Assembly: GCA_013139635.1 (NCBI GenBank)
Contig: WTAL01000270.1
Coordinates: 1 to 32,299 of the forward strand
DNA length: 32,299 nucleotides
Source: Paracoccaceae bacterium
Lineage (GTDB): Bacteria; Pseudomonadota; Alphaproteobacteria; Rhodobacterales; Rhodobacteraceae
Direction of reading: 5' to 3'
The translations under genes and the position numbers were made by a program. This document shows positions 16,718 through 25,570 of this stretch, one piece after another (the first letter of the stretch is position 1; every line of letters begins with the position of its first letter). The notes below the pieces were generated by a model that worked only from the letters and a program-made list of their open reading frames with translations, made no database searches and was not told where the DNA came from.

Positions 16718-17392
16718 TTTAAACTTTGCAAATATCTCGCGCAGAAGCGGGACGCGTTTTGGGCGGAAGCTTTGGCGGGTTTCTGTGAATCTCACGATCC
16801 GGTCCAACCGGAAAGTGCGAAAATCCTGTCGCAGGCAACACCAGCTTGCCAGCACGAGAGTGCTTTCCAGAAATACGATGCCAAGCGGATAGACATCTCG
16901 TTCACTCGGCGCATTATGCTGATCATTATAGTGGATATGAATTACCGTTTCTGCCCGAATACACCCGCGCAATTTTGCAATATCTATGATGATTTCGGGC
17001 CGTTGGTGAAAGCGCCTAGCGTGCAGGCTGGCATGTTCGAGTTGGTGTCTTTGAGACTCGGGCAAGCTCGCGCGAAGTTTTGCCAGTGCATTTTGTGCAG
17101 CCTTAGAAAGCACCGAGTCTGCCACGGCCTGCACTTCACGCAGCCCTAGCACCAAGGCTTCAATCTCGTCTTGTGAAAAGCTCATCGGGGGCAGGGCCGG
17201 GTCATCTATCAGCGTATAGCCATAGCCCGCTGCCCCGTCTATTACCGCCCCCATACTGCGCAGGGCTTCGATATCGCGATATAATGATCGTAGCGAAACG
17301 CCGGTTTCGTCGGCCAGAGATTGCGCCCGCACCGGGGGCGGCAGGCTTCGAAACAATTGCATCAGCTGCATCAGGCGGTGGCTTCTGGACAT
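16649..17392 (-). CDS. HTH-WYL transcriptional regulator (YafY-like)
   Basis: A 247-residue cytoplasmic regulator. Residues 1-55 are a winged helix-turn-helix of the HTH_11 type (LADETGVSLRSLYRDIEALR), and about 125-215 form a WYL domain (YPLGIVF ... FRTFRLDRI). WYL domains sense ligands, often nucleic-acid or metabolite molecules. The ATG at 17392 starts the conserved sequence. It is divergent from the GST-like gene 83 bases away, the usual place of its target. The last 20 or so residues (after FAKFKAEREAAGE) come from element B and look unlike the family, so the natural C-terminus was probably extended or replaced by the repeat. Confidence 0.85.
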   Translation of the reverse strand: MSRSHRLMQLMQLFRSLPPPVRAQSLADETGVSLRSLYRDIEALRSMGAVIDGAAGYGYTLIDDPALPPMSFSQDEIEALVLGLREVQAVADSVLSKAAQNALAKLRASLPESQRHQLEHASLHARRFHQRPEIIIDIAKLRGCIRAETVIHIHYNDQHNAPSERDVYPLGIVFLESTLVLASWCCLRQDFRTFRLDRIVRFTETRQSFRPKRVPLLREIFAKFKAEREAAGEHGRACTARANEGGL

Positions 17393-17475
17393 TCTAATCT
17401 CATAACGATGGCTGCTGACAGAAAGTGACAGCAACCCCTTGTAACACTTCGGTATCATATTCACAGGAGAATCGA

Positions 17476-18174
17476 ATGCTAAAACTCATCACCTATCCGG
17501 CGGCCTTTGGTGCGCCCTCTGCCAGCCCTTTTGGCGTGAAGGCTATGTGCTTTCTTAAAATGGCGGGGGCCGAGTGGGAAATGGGGCGCAGTTCTGACCC
17601 GCGCAAGGCGCCAAAGGCCAAATTGCCGGTGTTGATTGATGGGGATGTAAAAATACCGGACAGCGAAGATATCCGCAGCTTTCTAGAGCAAAAGTACAGC
17701 GTGGATTTTGACGAAGGCTTGAGTGCGGAGCAACGTGCTGTATCACGCGCGATCATCCGCATGTGTGATGAGCACCTCTATTTTGCGCTGGTTTGTGACC
17801 GGTGGCTAAACGACGCTAACTGGGGTGTTTTACGGGAAGAGTTTTTTGGTATGATCCCCAAGCTGGTGCGCGGGTTTGTGACCAACAAGATCCGGCAACA
17901 GGTGCGGATGAGCATGCATGCCCAAGGCATGGGGCGGCACTCGGTTGCGGAGCGTTTGGCGAGGGCGGATATGGATATTCGTGCGATTACGGCGCTGGTC
18001 GGCGACAAGCCGTTTTTGTTTGGAGAGGCACCGACGGCGGCAGATGCCTCAGCGGCGCCGGTGTTGGCGGCCATGGCAGGCTCGCCGACGGAAACTTTGT
18101 TGAGCAAGCGCTTAAATGCGGATGCGCCGCTAATGGCGTATCTAGGGCGCGTGCAGGGCGCTCTTTACCCTTAG
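17476..18174 (+). CDS. Glutathione S-transferase family protein (FAXC/metaxin-like)
   Basis: A 232-residue soluble protein. The N-terminal thioredoxin-like half (SPFGVKAMCFLKMAGAEW, then KLPVLIDGDVKIPDSEDIRSFL) has the cis-Pro and the P-D-S/E-D glutathione motif; the C-terminal half is helical and ends with the LVGDKPFLFGE-PTAADA pattern. The arrangement suits the GST_N_4/GST_C_6 (FAXC-like) group rather than classical detoxifying GSTs. AGGAGA precedes the ATG at 17476. The gene is divergent from the WYL regulator, which probably controls it. A candidate terminator follows at 18189. Confidence 0.85.
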   Translation: MLKLITYPAAFGAPSASPFGVKAMCFLKMAGAEWEMGRSSDPRKAPKAKLPVLIDGDVKIPDSEDIRSFLEQKYSVDFDEGLSAEQRAVSRAIIRMCDEHLYFALVCDRWLNDANWGVLREEFFGMIPKLVRGFVTNKIRQQVRMSMHAQGMGRHSVAERLARADMDIRAITALVGDKPFLFGEAPTAADASAAPVLAAMAGSPTETLLSKRLNADAPLMAYLGRVQGALYP

Positions 18175-18184
18175 GCGCAATGGC

Positions 18185-18439
18185 CTATCCGTTACAGGTA
18201 TATGTAACGGTTACTCTTTGGCCGATATAATTACGAATTGATTGAAGCGCACCCGTGCTGGAATAGCTGCGTGTCTGCATAGGCTCGCGTACACCCTTTT
18301 CTATGTTCTGAATGCTCCAACCATTGGAGCAGGTGCGTTTCATATTGCCTTCGCAAGAATAGTAGGGCGAGAATATTTCGCCTGAGCCAAATAGCCCGTA
18401 TTCTAAATGTGAAAGCCTGCCTGGAAGGAAAATTGACAT
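18185..18439 (-). CDS. Hypothetical protein (84 aa), possible remnant
   Basis: A frame downstream of secG on the same strand, with an ATG at 18439 placed only two bases after GGAGG. The product is polar and Cys-containing (YYSCEGN, RTCSNGW, VTYTCNG), with a composition like a real secreted domain, but without a signal peptide. The same frame stays open upstream into secG, so this could be the intact tail of a broken gene. Its last codons form a perfect hairpin (18189-18210), which argues that at least the end is a terminator. I do not recognise a family. Confidence 0.3.
   Translation of the reverse strand: MSIFLPGRLSHLEYGLFGSGEIFSPYYSCEGNMKRTCSNGWSIQNIEKGVREPMQTRSYSSTGALQSIRNYIGQRVTVTYTCNG
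18189..18218 (+). terminator. Candidate terminator of the GST-like gene
   Basis: CCGTTACA (18189-18196) pairs perfectly with TGTAACGG (18203-18210) around GGTATA and is followed by TTACTCTTT. It begins 15 bases after the GST-like stop codon. The T-tract is interrupted, so efficiency is uncertain. Confidence 0.45.
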
Positions 18440-18509
18440 AACCTCCAGGGCCGGAGCAGCGGGTTGATACTGCTGCCGGGCCGAGAGGAAGGCGATATAC
18501 GAAGGTTGA

Positions 18510-18929
18510 TTATTCTGAGGCAGGCGGGGTTGCCGGCGCATCAGGGCTAACGGCAGGTGTTGCTGTGCCGGTTGCCTCATTTGCGGGTGTCGCCAAATTA
18601 CCAAGATCAGGGATCAAAATTGCGTTGGGGTCTACCACTGGCACGTCTGCGGCAGGGGCGCTGGCATTACTGCCTGGCAGGTCTAGCACTGAGCCACCGC
18701 CTGCATTTTGGGCAGCAATAACCGTAAGCGTAAGCGAGGTGATCAAAAAACCGATAGCCAGAACCCATGTGACTTTTGCCAGCGCTGTTGCTGCCGAACG
18801 GCCGCTCATGGCACCGCCACCACCGCCACCACCAATGCCAAGCCCGCCGCCTTCTGAGCGTTGGAGGAGCACAACCCCGATGAGGCCAAGGGCCAGAATT
18901 AGGTGGATGGTGAGAACGATATTTTCCAT
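18510..18929 (-). CDS. secG: Preprotein translocase subunit SecG
   Basis: A 139-residue inner-membrane subunit of the SecYEG channel. Two transmembrane helices (about residues 3-22 and 53-72) flank the glycine-rich cytoplasmic loop QRSEGGGLGIGGGGGGG, the SecG signature. The C-terminal tail is long, low-complexity and Ala/Pro-rich, as in many Alphaproteobacteria. In related genomes pyrG follows directly; here the GST-like gene and the WYL regulator intervene. No strong Shine-Dalgarno precedes the ATG. Confidence 0.93.
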   Translation of the reverse strand: MENIVLTIHLILALGLIGVVLLQRSEGGGLGIGGGGGGGAMSGRSAATALAKVTWVLAIGFLITSLTLTVIAAQNAGGGSVLDLPGSNASAPAADVPVVDPNAILIPDLGNLATPANEATGTATPAVSPDAPATPPASE

Positions 18930-19004
18930 ATTTCGGTCTTTCGGTCTTTAAAGGGTCGGGGCTATCTAACGGTTAATTTGGGGGATGTCGAATAGAAATC
19001 AAGC

Positions 19005-19424
19005 CTAATGGTCAACATCGTCATGCACATCGGATTCGCGGACATCAAGCTGGCCGGAAATACGGCGGCGGATGATGCTCCAGCTTAGGCCAAGCCCAAG
19101 GATGAACGACAGCGCAATAAGGCCGATCCATGTCATAATAGTGGCATTGGCGGGGTCGAGCAGGCCTTTGTCATATAGCACCCAGAGCAGCACAGCGATC
19201 ACGGTTAGGACAAGGCCAATGCCGATTCTGCCGATGGATTGCAGGGTGGCGCGCACGAAAATTACGTAGGCCACAAACAGGATCAGCCCGAGCAAGATAA
19301 CCACCGAAAGGTTGGTTGTGTAACTGTCCATCGCCCAGCGAACATAGTTGAGGCTGGTGGGATTATAGGTGATGAATACCAGAATGAGGGCGGCGGCCCA
19401 GCGGATCAGCATTTTTTTAAGCAT
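19005..19424 (-). CDS. Four-helix membrane protein, DUF6524-like
   Basis: A 139-residue protein with about four hydrophobic helices (roughly 5-20, 31-50, 58-77 and 93-115) and a short acidic, His-containing tail. The start MLKKMLIRWAAALILVFITYNP and the YNPT turn match, as I recall them, the DUF6524 family of proteobacterial membrane proteins, whose function is unknown. The ATG at 19424 follows GAGGG. It lies 75 bases upstream of secG on the same strand. Confidence 0.75.
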   Translation of the reverse strand: MLKKMLIRWAAALILVFITYNPTSLNYVRWAMDSYTTNLSVVILLGLILFVAYVIFVRATLQSIGRIGIGLVLTVIAVLLWVLYDKGLLDPANATIMTWIGLIALSFILGLGLSWSIIRRRISGQLDVRESDVHDDVDH

Positions 19425-19511
19425 TTTGGCCCTCGTTATGGTTGATGGTTTATAAATCGGGGTTTTGGGCGGGGAAATCAAGGGGAAAGCGGATGTGTGC
19501 GAAAGACGCAA

Positions 19512-19588
19512 GGTGGCGGCGCGTCAACCTTTGCGCTTTTTGGCAGGTGTGCGCCCGCGCCGCGCTGAGGCCTTGGCGCTTGTGGCGA
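19512..19588 (+). repeat. GC-rich short repeat, copy D
   Basis: Begins GGTGGCGGCGCG (19512-19523) and ends with a 32-base segment (19557-19588; GCGCCGCGCTGAGG and on to TTGTGGCGA) that matches 23904-23935 with one mismatch. The start also matches 23860-23871. The middle is diverged. It lies just downstream of the GNAT gene (minus strand) in a 167-base gap. Confidence 0.6.
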
Positions 19589-19591
19589 GGG

Positions 19592-20101
19592 CTAAAGGGG
19601 CTTGTGGAAAGGCTCCAACCATATTTGCTGGCCGTTTAGCGACACCTGTTGTGCGGGCGCATGAGTTTTGGCAAAACCGCTGTTTAGCAACACTTGTTGC
19701 GAGGCTAGATTGCAGCGGGCAGCTTGGGCGCTGAGGCTGGAAATTCCATGAGCCTTGGGCGCGAGCTTGCAGATTTGCTTGATCGCAGCCGTGGCCAGCC
19801 CTTTTCCGCTTTGCGCTTGGGCGATGCGATACCCGAGGCTGGCAATGCCGGATTTAGAAATCGTAAGATTTATTCGCCCAATTATCTGGCCAGCATTGCT
19901 GGTTAAAACATACATCTGGAAGGCCCCCTCAGCCTGCTCTTGTAGAAGGGATTCCATATGGCTGATGTAGCGGGTGTTGTCTGTGAAAAACCAAGCGGGG
20001 CGGGGTGGCACCCATTGCTCAAAGTAAGCGCGATTTTTGCGCTCAAACGCAAGCAAAGCGTTAAGATCGGCGTGGGTGAGGGGGCGGAGGGCGGTGTCCA
20101 T
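19592..20101 (-). CDS. GNAT-family N-acetyltransferase (RimJ/RimL-like)
   Basis: A 169-residue cytosolic enzyme. The N-terminus (LRPLTHADLNALLAFERKN) is typical of RimJ/RimL proteins; the acetyl-CoA motif is LGYRIAQAQSGKGLATAAI, with Q-x-G-K-G/A, near residues 89-107, and CNLASQQVLLNSGF is the closing motif. The family acetylates N-termini of ribosomal proteins, amino acids or small amines; the substrate cannot be read from sequence. It is on the minus strand, with repeat copy D directly after its stop codon. Confidence 0.85.
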   Translation of the reverse strand: MDTALRPLTHADLNALLAFERKNRAYFEQWVPPRPAWFFTDNTRYISHMESLLQEQAEGAFQMYVLTSNAGQIIGRINLTISKSGIASLGYRIAQAQSGKGLATAAIKQICKLAPKAHGISSLSAQAARCNLASQQVLLNSGFAKTHAPAQQVSLNGQQIWLEPFHKPL

Positions 20102-20130
20102 ACTGAAGTGTAGCCGCTAACCTAGGCTTT

Positions 20131-21576
20131 TTAAAGCGTTGGCGGCTCCCAGCCGTTAAACCCGCCAAAGGGCGCGGTGCCACTTGGGGTCCAATCCTCG
20201 GGGTGGTGGGTGCGGCCAAAGCCGTTATTCGTAAACCATGTTGGGTCATAATCAGCGCGCTCGTCTTCAGAGGCGAGGATGGTATGGCCATCGGGATAGC
20301 CGCCGATATAGATGTTTTGGTTAAACGTGCCGCCAGAGCTGGCATCAACCTCGATATTCACGATCGAGAGCGATGACGCTGAGGCACCAGCGTTCAGGGC
20401 CATCAGGATGTTGCCACTCAGCGTATTTCCGCTGGCATTGTTTATAAGCTGGAGGAGGTGGTCATTATCGCCCACAAACAGGTTCTCTTCAATTATATTG
20501 CCCGATGAGCCAAGATCTGCGTTGCTGGTTTCTTGCCAAAAAGAAGTGTTGTGGCGGGTGTAGGGGCCAAAGATATTGTGGGAGACCTCGGAGTTGCGCA
20601 TTGATGTGAAATTGGGGCCGATGTTGCCGTGGTGGCCGAAATTCTCGGTCACCAGAAAGAACTCGGAAACCCCTTGGCCTTGGCCGGCATTGGCAGAGCC
20701 ATCGCAGGCATTGGACGTGTAGGAAATGCCCACATCTTGGCAGGTTGAAATCGGGTCGGCATTGATTTGTAGATCGGAAGATGCATTTTGGTAAAGCTCG
20801 TTTTGCCGCACGATGCCCCAATCGCTGCCGTTGGAAAGGTAAATGCCGTGGCCATCGCCCGTGCCGGCATTATAGGCCTCGTTGCCTTCAACTACGCTCC
20901 AATCAGACTGGCCGGTGAATATCGGATCTTTTGATTGGTCATGAATGACATTGTTAAGCACCGCAATGCCGACCTGATGCTCGGTGGAGGTGTAGGAAAG
21001 CCCAACAGCGCGGACGCCGTAATTGCCACCCGACATTTCAAAGCCACTAATGGCGATGTAATTTGCGCCCTCAAGGTTAAAGCAGCTGGCGGCGGCGTTG
21101 CTGCCGCCCGTGCTGCACTGCAAGTGCACGGCATTGCCACTGGCGGATACAAAAACGATTGGGTCTTGGTATGTGCCGCCTTTTTCTTGCGGGATCTGGA
21201 TGTTTACGTTGCTGTAAGCGCCGCCGCCGTCCAGAAATATCACCATATCTCCGGGGAGGATTATATCAGCGATTTGGGTGGTTGAGGCGGGGTCTTGGGC
21301 GGAGTTGCTGCCCGCGTCTGCGTTGGTGCCAGTGCGGCCCACATAAAGCGTGCGAAGCGGGGTCCAGTTTGACTCGGTGTAGTAGCGGTTAAATTTTTCA
21401 GTTGAGCCAAAAAACGAGCTGCCACGGCTGGCGGCGGGGTCCGAGGGGGAGGGCGTAGGATTTGGGTTTGGATCAGGGTCTGGATCGGGGGGCGGTGGGA
21501 GGCTCCCGCCACAGGCTGCGAGGGTGAACAGCAATAATAGGGCGTGTTTGAATTCGGATTTTCCGATGAAGGCCAT
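20131..21576 (-). CDS. Parallel beta-helix lipoprotein
   Basis: A 481-residue exported lipoprotein. The signal peptide ends in the lipobox LAAC (Cys22), followed by GG and not Asp at +2, so outer-membrane sorting is expected. A Pro/Asp/Asn linker with repeating DP and NP units (about 27-47) precedes a right-handed beta-helix with NNVIHDQS, GNEAYNAGTGDGHGIYL, NELYQN and NILMA rungs, as in PbH1 proteins of polysaccharide lyase/epimerase type. I see no certain catalytic site. A 12-bp palindrome (21634-21645) lies upstream. A surface glycan-binding or -degrading role is inference. Confidence 0.8.
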   Translation of the reverse strand: MAFIGKSEFKHALLLLFTLAACGGSLPPPPDPDPDPNPNPTPSPSDPAASRGSSFFGSTEKFNRYYTESNWTPLRTLYVGRTGTNADAGSNSAQDPASTTQIADIILPGDMVIFLDGGGAYSNVNIQIPQEKGGTYQDPIVFVSASGNAVHLQCSTGGSNAAASCFNLEGANYIAISGFEMSGGNYGVRAVGLSYTSTEHQVGIAVLNNVIHDQSKDPIFTGQSDWSVVEGNEAYNAGTGDGHGIYLSNGSDWGIVRQNELYQNASSDLQINADPISTCQDVGISYTSNACDGSANAGQGQGVSEFFLVTENFGHHGNIGPNFTSMRNSEVSHNIFGPYTRHNTSFWQETSNADLGSSGNIIEENLFVGDNDHLLQLINNASGNTLSGNILMALNAGASASSLSIVNIEVDASSGGTFNQNIYIGGYPDGHTILASEDERADYDPTWFTNNGFGRTHHPEDWTPSGTAPFGGFNGWEPPTL

Positions 21577-21633
21577 GCGTTTTCCTGATCATTTTCGGTA
21601 AAAACACTGCAAAACAATAATCAGTACTGCCAT

Positions 21634-21645
21634 TTGCCTAGGCAA
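21634..21645. promoter_or_regulatory. 12-bp palindrome upstream of the beta-helix lipoprotein
   Basis: TTGCCTAGGCAA is perfectly self-complementary and lies 58 bases before the lipoprotein start, between it and the ilvC terminator. A transcription-factor site is possible; chance is not excluded. Confidence 0.2.
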
Positions 21646-21660
21646 TAACGTGCGTAATAG

Positions 21661-21695
21661 CAACAAAAATAGGCTCCGGAAATTCCGGAGCCTAT
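21661..21695 (-). terminator. Rho-independent terminator of ilvC
   Basis: ATAGGCTCCGGAA pairs with TTCCGGAGCCTAT around one base (21669-21695); on the minus strand the stem is followed by TTTTTGTTG. It begins 24 bases after the ilvC stop codon. Strong stem and T-run. Confidence 0.9.
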
Positions 21696-21718
21696 ATAAG
21701 AAGCTAAAGGTCTGGGCC

Positions 21719-22858
<1,140 letters not shown>

Positions 22859-22871
22859 TTACGGAATAATT

Positions 22872-23330
22872 ATGCAAGTAGATAGTGTCGACCGCCGCCT
22901 GCTGCGGCACCTGCAAGATGATGGTGGCCTTACCATGGCCGCATTGGCCGAGCGCGCGGGGCTTAGCGCAGGGGTCTGCTGGCGGCGGGTGGAAAAGCTG
23001 GAGGCCTCGGGGGTGATTGAGGGGCGCGAGGTTATAATTGACCACCGCGCCATGGGGTATGCCGTTGAGGTGTTTTTGCGCATAACGTTGGATAAAACCC
23101 AAGGCAATGCGTTTGATGAGTTCACGAGGGCTGCGCGGGAAATTCCTGAGGTTGGCGGCATCCAGACCCTGCTCGGGCGGGTCGATATCCGCATGGATGT
23201 GCGGGCGCGCGACTTGGCGCATTATCAAGAGATATATAAGGAGAGGATATTAGCGCTGCCGCATATTAACGATGTGGAGGCCCTGATGCTGATTTCCGAA
23301 GTGAAAAACACCGAGGCGCTGCCGATATGA
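22872..23330 (+). CDS. Lrp/AsnC family transcriptional regulator (first of tandem pair)
   Basis: A 152-residue regulator. Residues 3-60 are the AsnC-type winged helix-turn-helix (DRRLLRHLQDDGGLTMAALAERAGL ... WRRVEKLEASGVIEG) and about 65-145 the RAM ligand-binding domain. It is divergent from ilvC across 130 bases, which suggests it controls ilvC and itself. Its stop overlaps the next regulator's start (ATGA), so the pair is translationally coupled. It ends with a short polar tail. Confidence 0.9.
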   Translation: MQVDSVDRRLLRHLQDDGGLTMAALAERAGLSAGVCWRRVEKLEASGVIEGREVIIDHRAMGYAVEVFLRITLDKTQGNAFDEFTRAAREIPEVGGIQTLLGRVDIRMDVRARDLAHYQEIYKERILALPHINDVEALMLISEVKNTEALPI

Positions 23331-23767
23331 TGGAGTTGGACGAAAAAGACCACGGCATCATTCGGGCGCTGAGGCGAGACGGCAGCTTAAACGCGGGGGA
23401 GGTTGGAAAGTCCGTAGGCCTGACCCAGCCCTCGGCGTGGCGGCGGATAAAACGGCTGGAAGAGGGTGGCGTGATTGTGGGCCGCAGGGTGCGGCTGAAC
23501 AAAGCCGCGTTGGGCTTTGAGGTGGTGGTTTATCTGGGAGTTAAACTGGCAGCCAAGGGGCGGGTCAGCCTAGAGGATTTTGAACGCGCTGTATGTGCGG
23601 TGCCTGAGGTGCAACTGGTGCAGCACGTGCTTGGCGTGTATGATTACCGACTGAAAGTGGTGGCGCGAGATTTAAGCGATTTTGAGCGTATCCTGCGGCG
23701 GCGGATTATGACTCTGCCCGGCGTAGGTGAAGTGGAAAGCAACGTGATGCTTTCAGAAATCGGCTAA
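23327..23767 (+). CDS. Lrp/AsnC family transcriptional regulator (second of tandem pair)
   Basis: A 146-residue regulator with the same order of domains: winged helix (DEKDHGIIRALRRDG ... WRRIKRLEEGGVIVG) and RAM domain (VVVYLGVKL ... RRRIMTLPGVGEVES). It overlaps the upstream paralogue by four bases and is clearly related to it but diverged. Lrp proteins form dimers and octamers, so mixed oligomers are possible. Two Met codons are adjacent (23327 and 23330); either could start. Element C begins eight bases after its stop codon. Confidence 0.9.
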   Translation: MMELDEKDHGIIRALRRDGSLNAGEVGKSVGLTQPSAWRRIKRLEEGGVIVGRRVRLNKAALGFEVVVYLGVKLAAKGRVSLEDFERAVCAVPEVQLVQHVLGVYDYRLKVVARDLSDFERILRRRIMTLPGVGEVESNVMLSEIG

Positions 23768-23774
23768 GGCAAGC

Positions 23775-23859
23775 GCCGCCGAGCGCAGCGAGGCCACCGC
23801 CCAATGGCGAGGGATTATTTGCGCAGCAAATGATCTCGAGCCGAGGGTTCCACGCTGGC
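23775..23859 (+). repeat. Hairpin-rich intergenic element, copy C (partial)
   Basis: Starts GCCGCCGAGCGCAGCGAGGC and on (23775-23803), the same as the complement of the right end of copy A apart from one base. It then has a hairpin ATTTGC-GCA-GCAAAT (23817-23831) where A has CTGTTGC-GAA-GCAACAG, and the shared GAGGGTTCC-CGCTG near 23843-23856. Stem bases differ yet stay paired. It runs into the second repeat family at 23860. Confidence 0.65.
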
Positions 23860-23935
23860 GGTGGCGGCGCGGCGAGGGTTGTGTGCTTGGCGAGGTTGCA
23901 CGCGCGCCGCGCTGAGGCATTGGCGCTTGTGGCGA
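23860..23935 (+). repeat. GC-rich short repeat, copy fused to element C
   Basis: Begins GGTGGCGGCGCG and ends with the 32-base segment 23904-23935 that matches 19557-19588 with one mismatch. It lies between the second Lrp gene and the LysE gene, directly after element C. The 217-base gap 23768-23984 is almost wholly repeat sequence. Confidence 0.6.
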
Positions 23936-23984
23936 AGCGCTATTCGGGTCAGAGTTCGTGAAGCAAAGGCGTTAGGGGTGATAA

Positions 23985-24590
23985 ATGGATATTCAGGTTT
24001 GGTTGGCTTTTGTGTCGGCGACATTCGTTTTATCGGTTGTTCCGGGGCCAAGTGTGCTGGTTGTTACGGCGCAAGCCGTTGCCAATGGCTGGCGTTTGGC
24101 GCTCCTATGTATCGTTGGAGAAATACTCGGCGGGGTTTGCTTGATGATTGTTTCTCTAATGGGGGTTGGTGCGCTTTTGGCGGCGTCACCAGCGGCCTTT
24201 CTGGCGTTAAAGTGGTTCGGCGTGGCGTTTTTGGTTTACCTCGGGCTTAAGGCGCTTTTGGCGGCGGTTCTCCCACCCAAAGGGGAGGCGGCGCCACTGG
24301 GCGGCAGTTTTAGGGCCGGTTTCTATACGGCGGTGCTGAACCCTAAATCGCTGGTGTTTTACTTGGCGTTTCTTACCCAGTTTGTGGATGTCTCTCAGCC
24401 GTTGGCACTGCAATACACCGTTCTTATCCTCACAGCGGCCAGCGTCGCGGGCTTGGTGCTAAGCGGGTACGCTTTAGGGGCTAGCCGGCTTAAGCGCCAT
24501 ATTTCGTCGCCGTTGGCGCAGCGCAAAGTTTCGGGGGTTAGCGGGGTGCTTTACCTTGCGGGCGGCACCTATGTGGCGATTGCGCGCTAG
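23985..24590 (+). CDS. LysE/RhtB family amino-acid exporter
   Basis: A 201-residue inner-membrane protein with about six helices. The N-terminus SVVPGPSVLVVTAQA carries the family PGP motif, and TAVLNPKSLVFYLAF is the second conserved NPK loop. LysE/RhtB proteins export amino acids or their analogues by proton exchange. It lies downstream of two Lrp regulators on the same strand, and Lrp/AsnC proteins often control such exporters. Its TAG stop shares three bases with the tsaD stop in the convergent arrangement (CTAG). Confidence 0.9.
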   Translation: MDIQVWLAFVSATFVLSVVPGPSVLVVTAQAVANGWRLALLCIVGEILGGVCLMIVSLMGVGALLAASPAAFLALKWFGVAFLVYLGLKALLAAVLPPKGEAAPLGGSFRAGFYTAVLNPKSLVFYLAFLTQFVDVSQPLALQYTVLILTAASVAGLVLSGYALGASRLKRHISSPLAQRKVSGVSGVLYLAGGTYVAIAR

Positions 24591-25570
24591 AGCGTGCCAA
24601 TTGGCAGGTTCGGGTTCACTTCCATATCGGGCGTGGTGCCGAGGTAATCAAGCGTTGCCATCGCGATCATCGCGCCATTATCGGTGGACCATTGCTGCGG
24701 GGGCAGGGCGAGGTGAACGCCTTTGCTAGCACAAAGCGTGGCCATGCCTGCGCGCAATTGCGGGCTGGCAGAAACACCGCCGACAACGATCAGGCTGGCC
24801 GGGCGGTATTGCTCAATAGCCGCTTTGCACTTGCCTATCAGCACATCCATGCAGGCGGCTACGAATGAAGCCGCAACGTCGGGCACGTGCGCCTCGGGGT
24901 TTTGCTCCAGATGGCGGCGGACAGATGACTTGAGGCCGGAAAACGAAAACTCAAAACCCTTGCCCAGCATCGGGCGCGGGAAGCGGGTGGTGGCTTTGCC
25001 AGTTTTGGCAACTTGATCAATGATCGGCCCACCGGGAAAACCCAAGTTGAGCATCCGCGCGACCTTATCATAGGCCTCGCCCACTGAATCATCCCGCGTC
25101 GTCCCGACCAGTTCCATACTGGCTGCGTCTTTCATATAGGCGAGCAGCGTATGCCCGCCGGAAGCCAGCAGCACAATCGCGGGGTAGTTAACTTTGCCGC
25201 CTTCCAGCAGCGCCGAGCGCAGGTGGCCGCGCAGGTGATTAATGCCATAAGTCGGCAGCCCCCAACCTACTCCTAGCCCGCTGGCGGTGTGGATGCCCAC
25301 CAAAAGCGAGCCAATAAGGCCGGGGCCTCGGGTAACGCCAATGGCGCTGAGCTGGTCTGGCGTTACACTTGCGGCCTTCAGTGTGGCTTCAAGCGTCGGA
25401 ATAATAGCGGCCACATGGGCGCGGCTGGCGAATTCGGGGTAGATACCGCCGTAACCCTCATGCACTTCCACCTGCGAGGCGGTTTTGCAGGCCAGCACGT
25501 GGCCGTGTTCGTCTACCACAGCAATTGAAGTGTCATCGCAGGAGGTTTCTATGCCTAGAATCAAAGTCAT
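24587..25570 (-). CDS. tsaD: tRNA N6-adenosine threonylcarbamoyltransferase TsaD
   Basis: A complete 327-residue ASKHA-fold enzyme that, with TsaB and TsaE, transfers threonylcarbamoyl to A37 of ANN-decoding tRNAs. Motifs: ILGIETSCDDTS (4-15), metal-binding His112 and His116 in NHLRGHL, LASGGHTLL, GGPIID, GGVSASPQLR, and TDNGAMIA near the end. It is slightly shorter than the usual 335-365 residues. It is last of a four-gene minus-strand cluster; its ATG overlaps the tsaC stop by four bases. Confidence 0.95.
   Translation of the reverse strand: MTLILGIETSCDDTSIAVVDEHGHVLACKTASQVEVHEGYGGIYPEFASRAHVAAIIPTLEATLKAASVTPDQLSAIGVTRGPGLIGSLLVGIHTASGLGVGWGLPTYGINHLRGHLRSALLEGGKVNYPAIVLLASGGHTLLAYMKDAASMELVGTTRDDSVGEAYDKVARMLNLGFPGGPIIDQVAKTGKATTRFPRPMLGKGFEFSFSGLKSSVRRHLEQNPEAHVPDVAASFVAACMDVLIGKCKAAIEQYRPASLIVVGGVSASPQLRAGMATLCASKGVHLALPPQQWSTDNGAMIAMATLDYLGTTPDMEVNPNLPIGTL

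Noticed and set aside
17393-17464. Extension of the WYL regulator to a GTG at 17464
   Set aside because: It would add 24 residues before the conserved N-terminus and run over the divergent promoter region.
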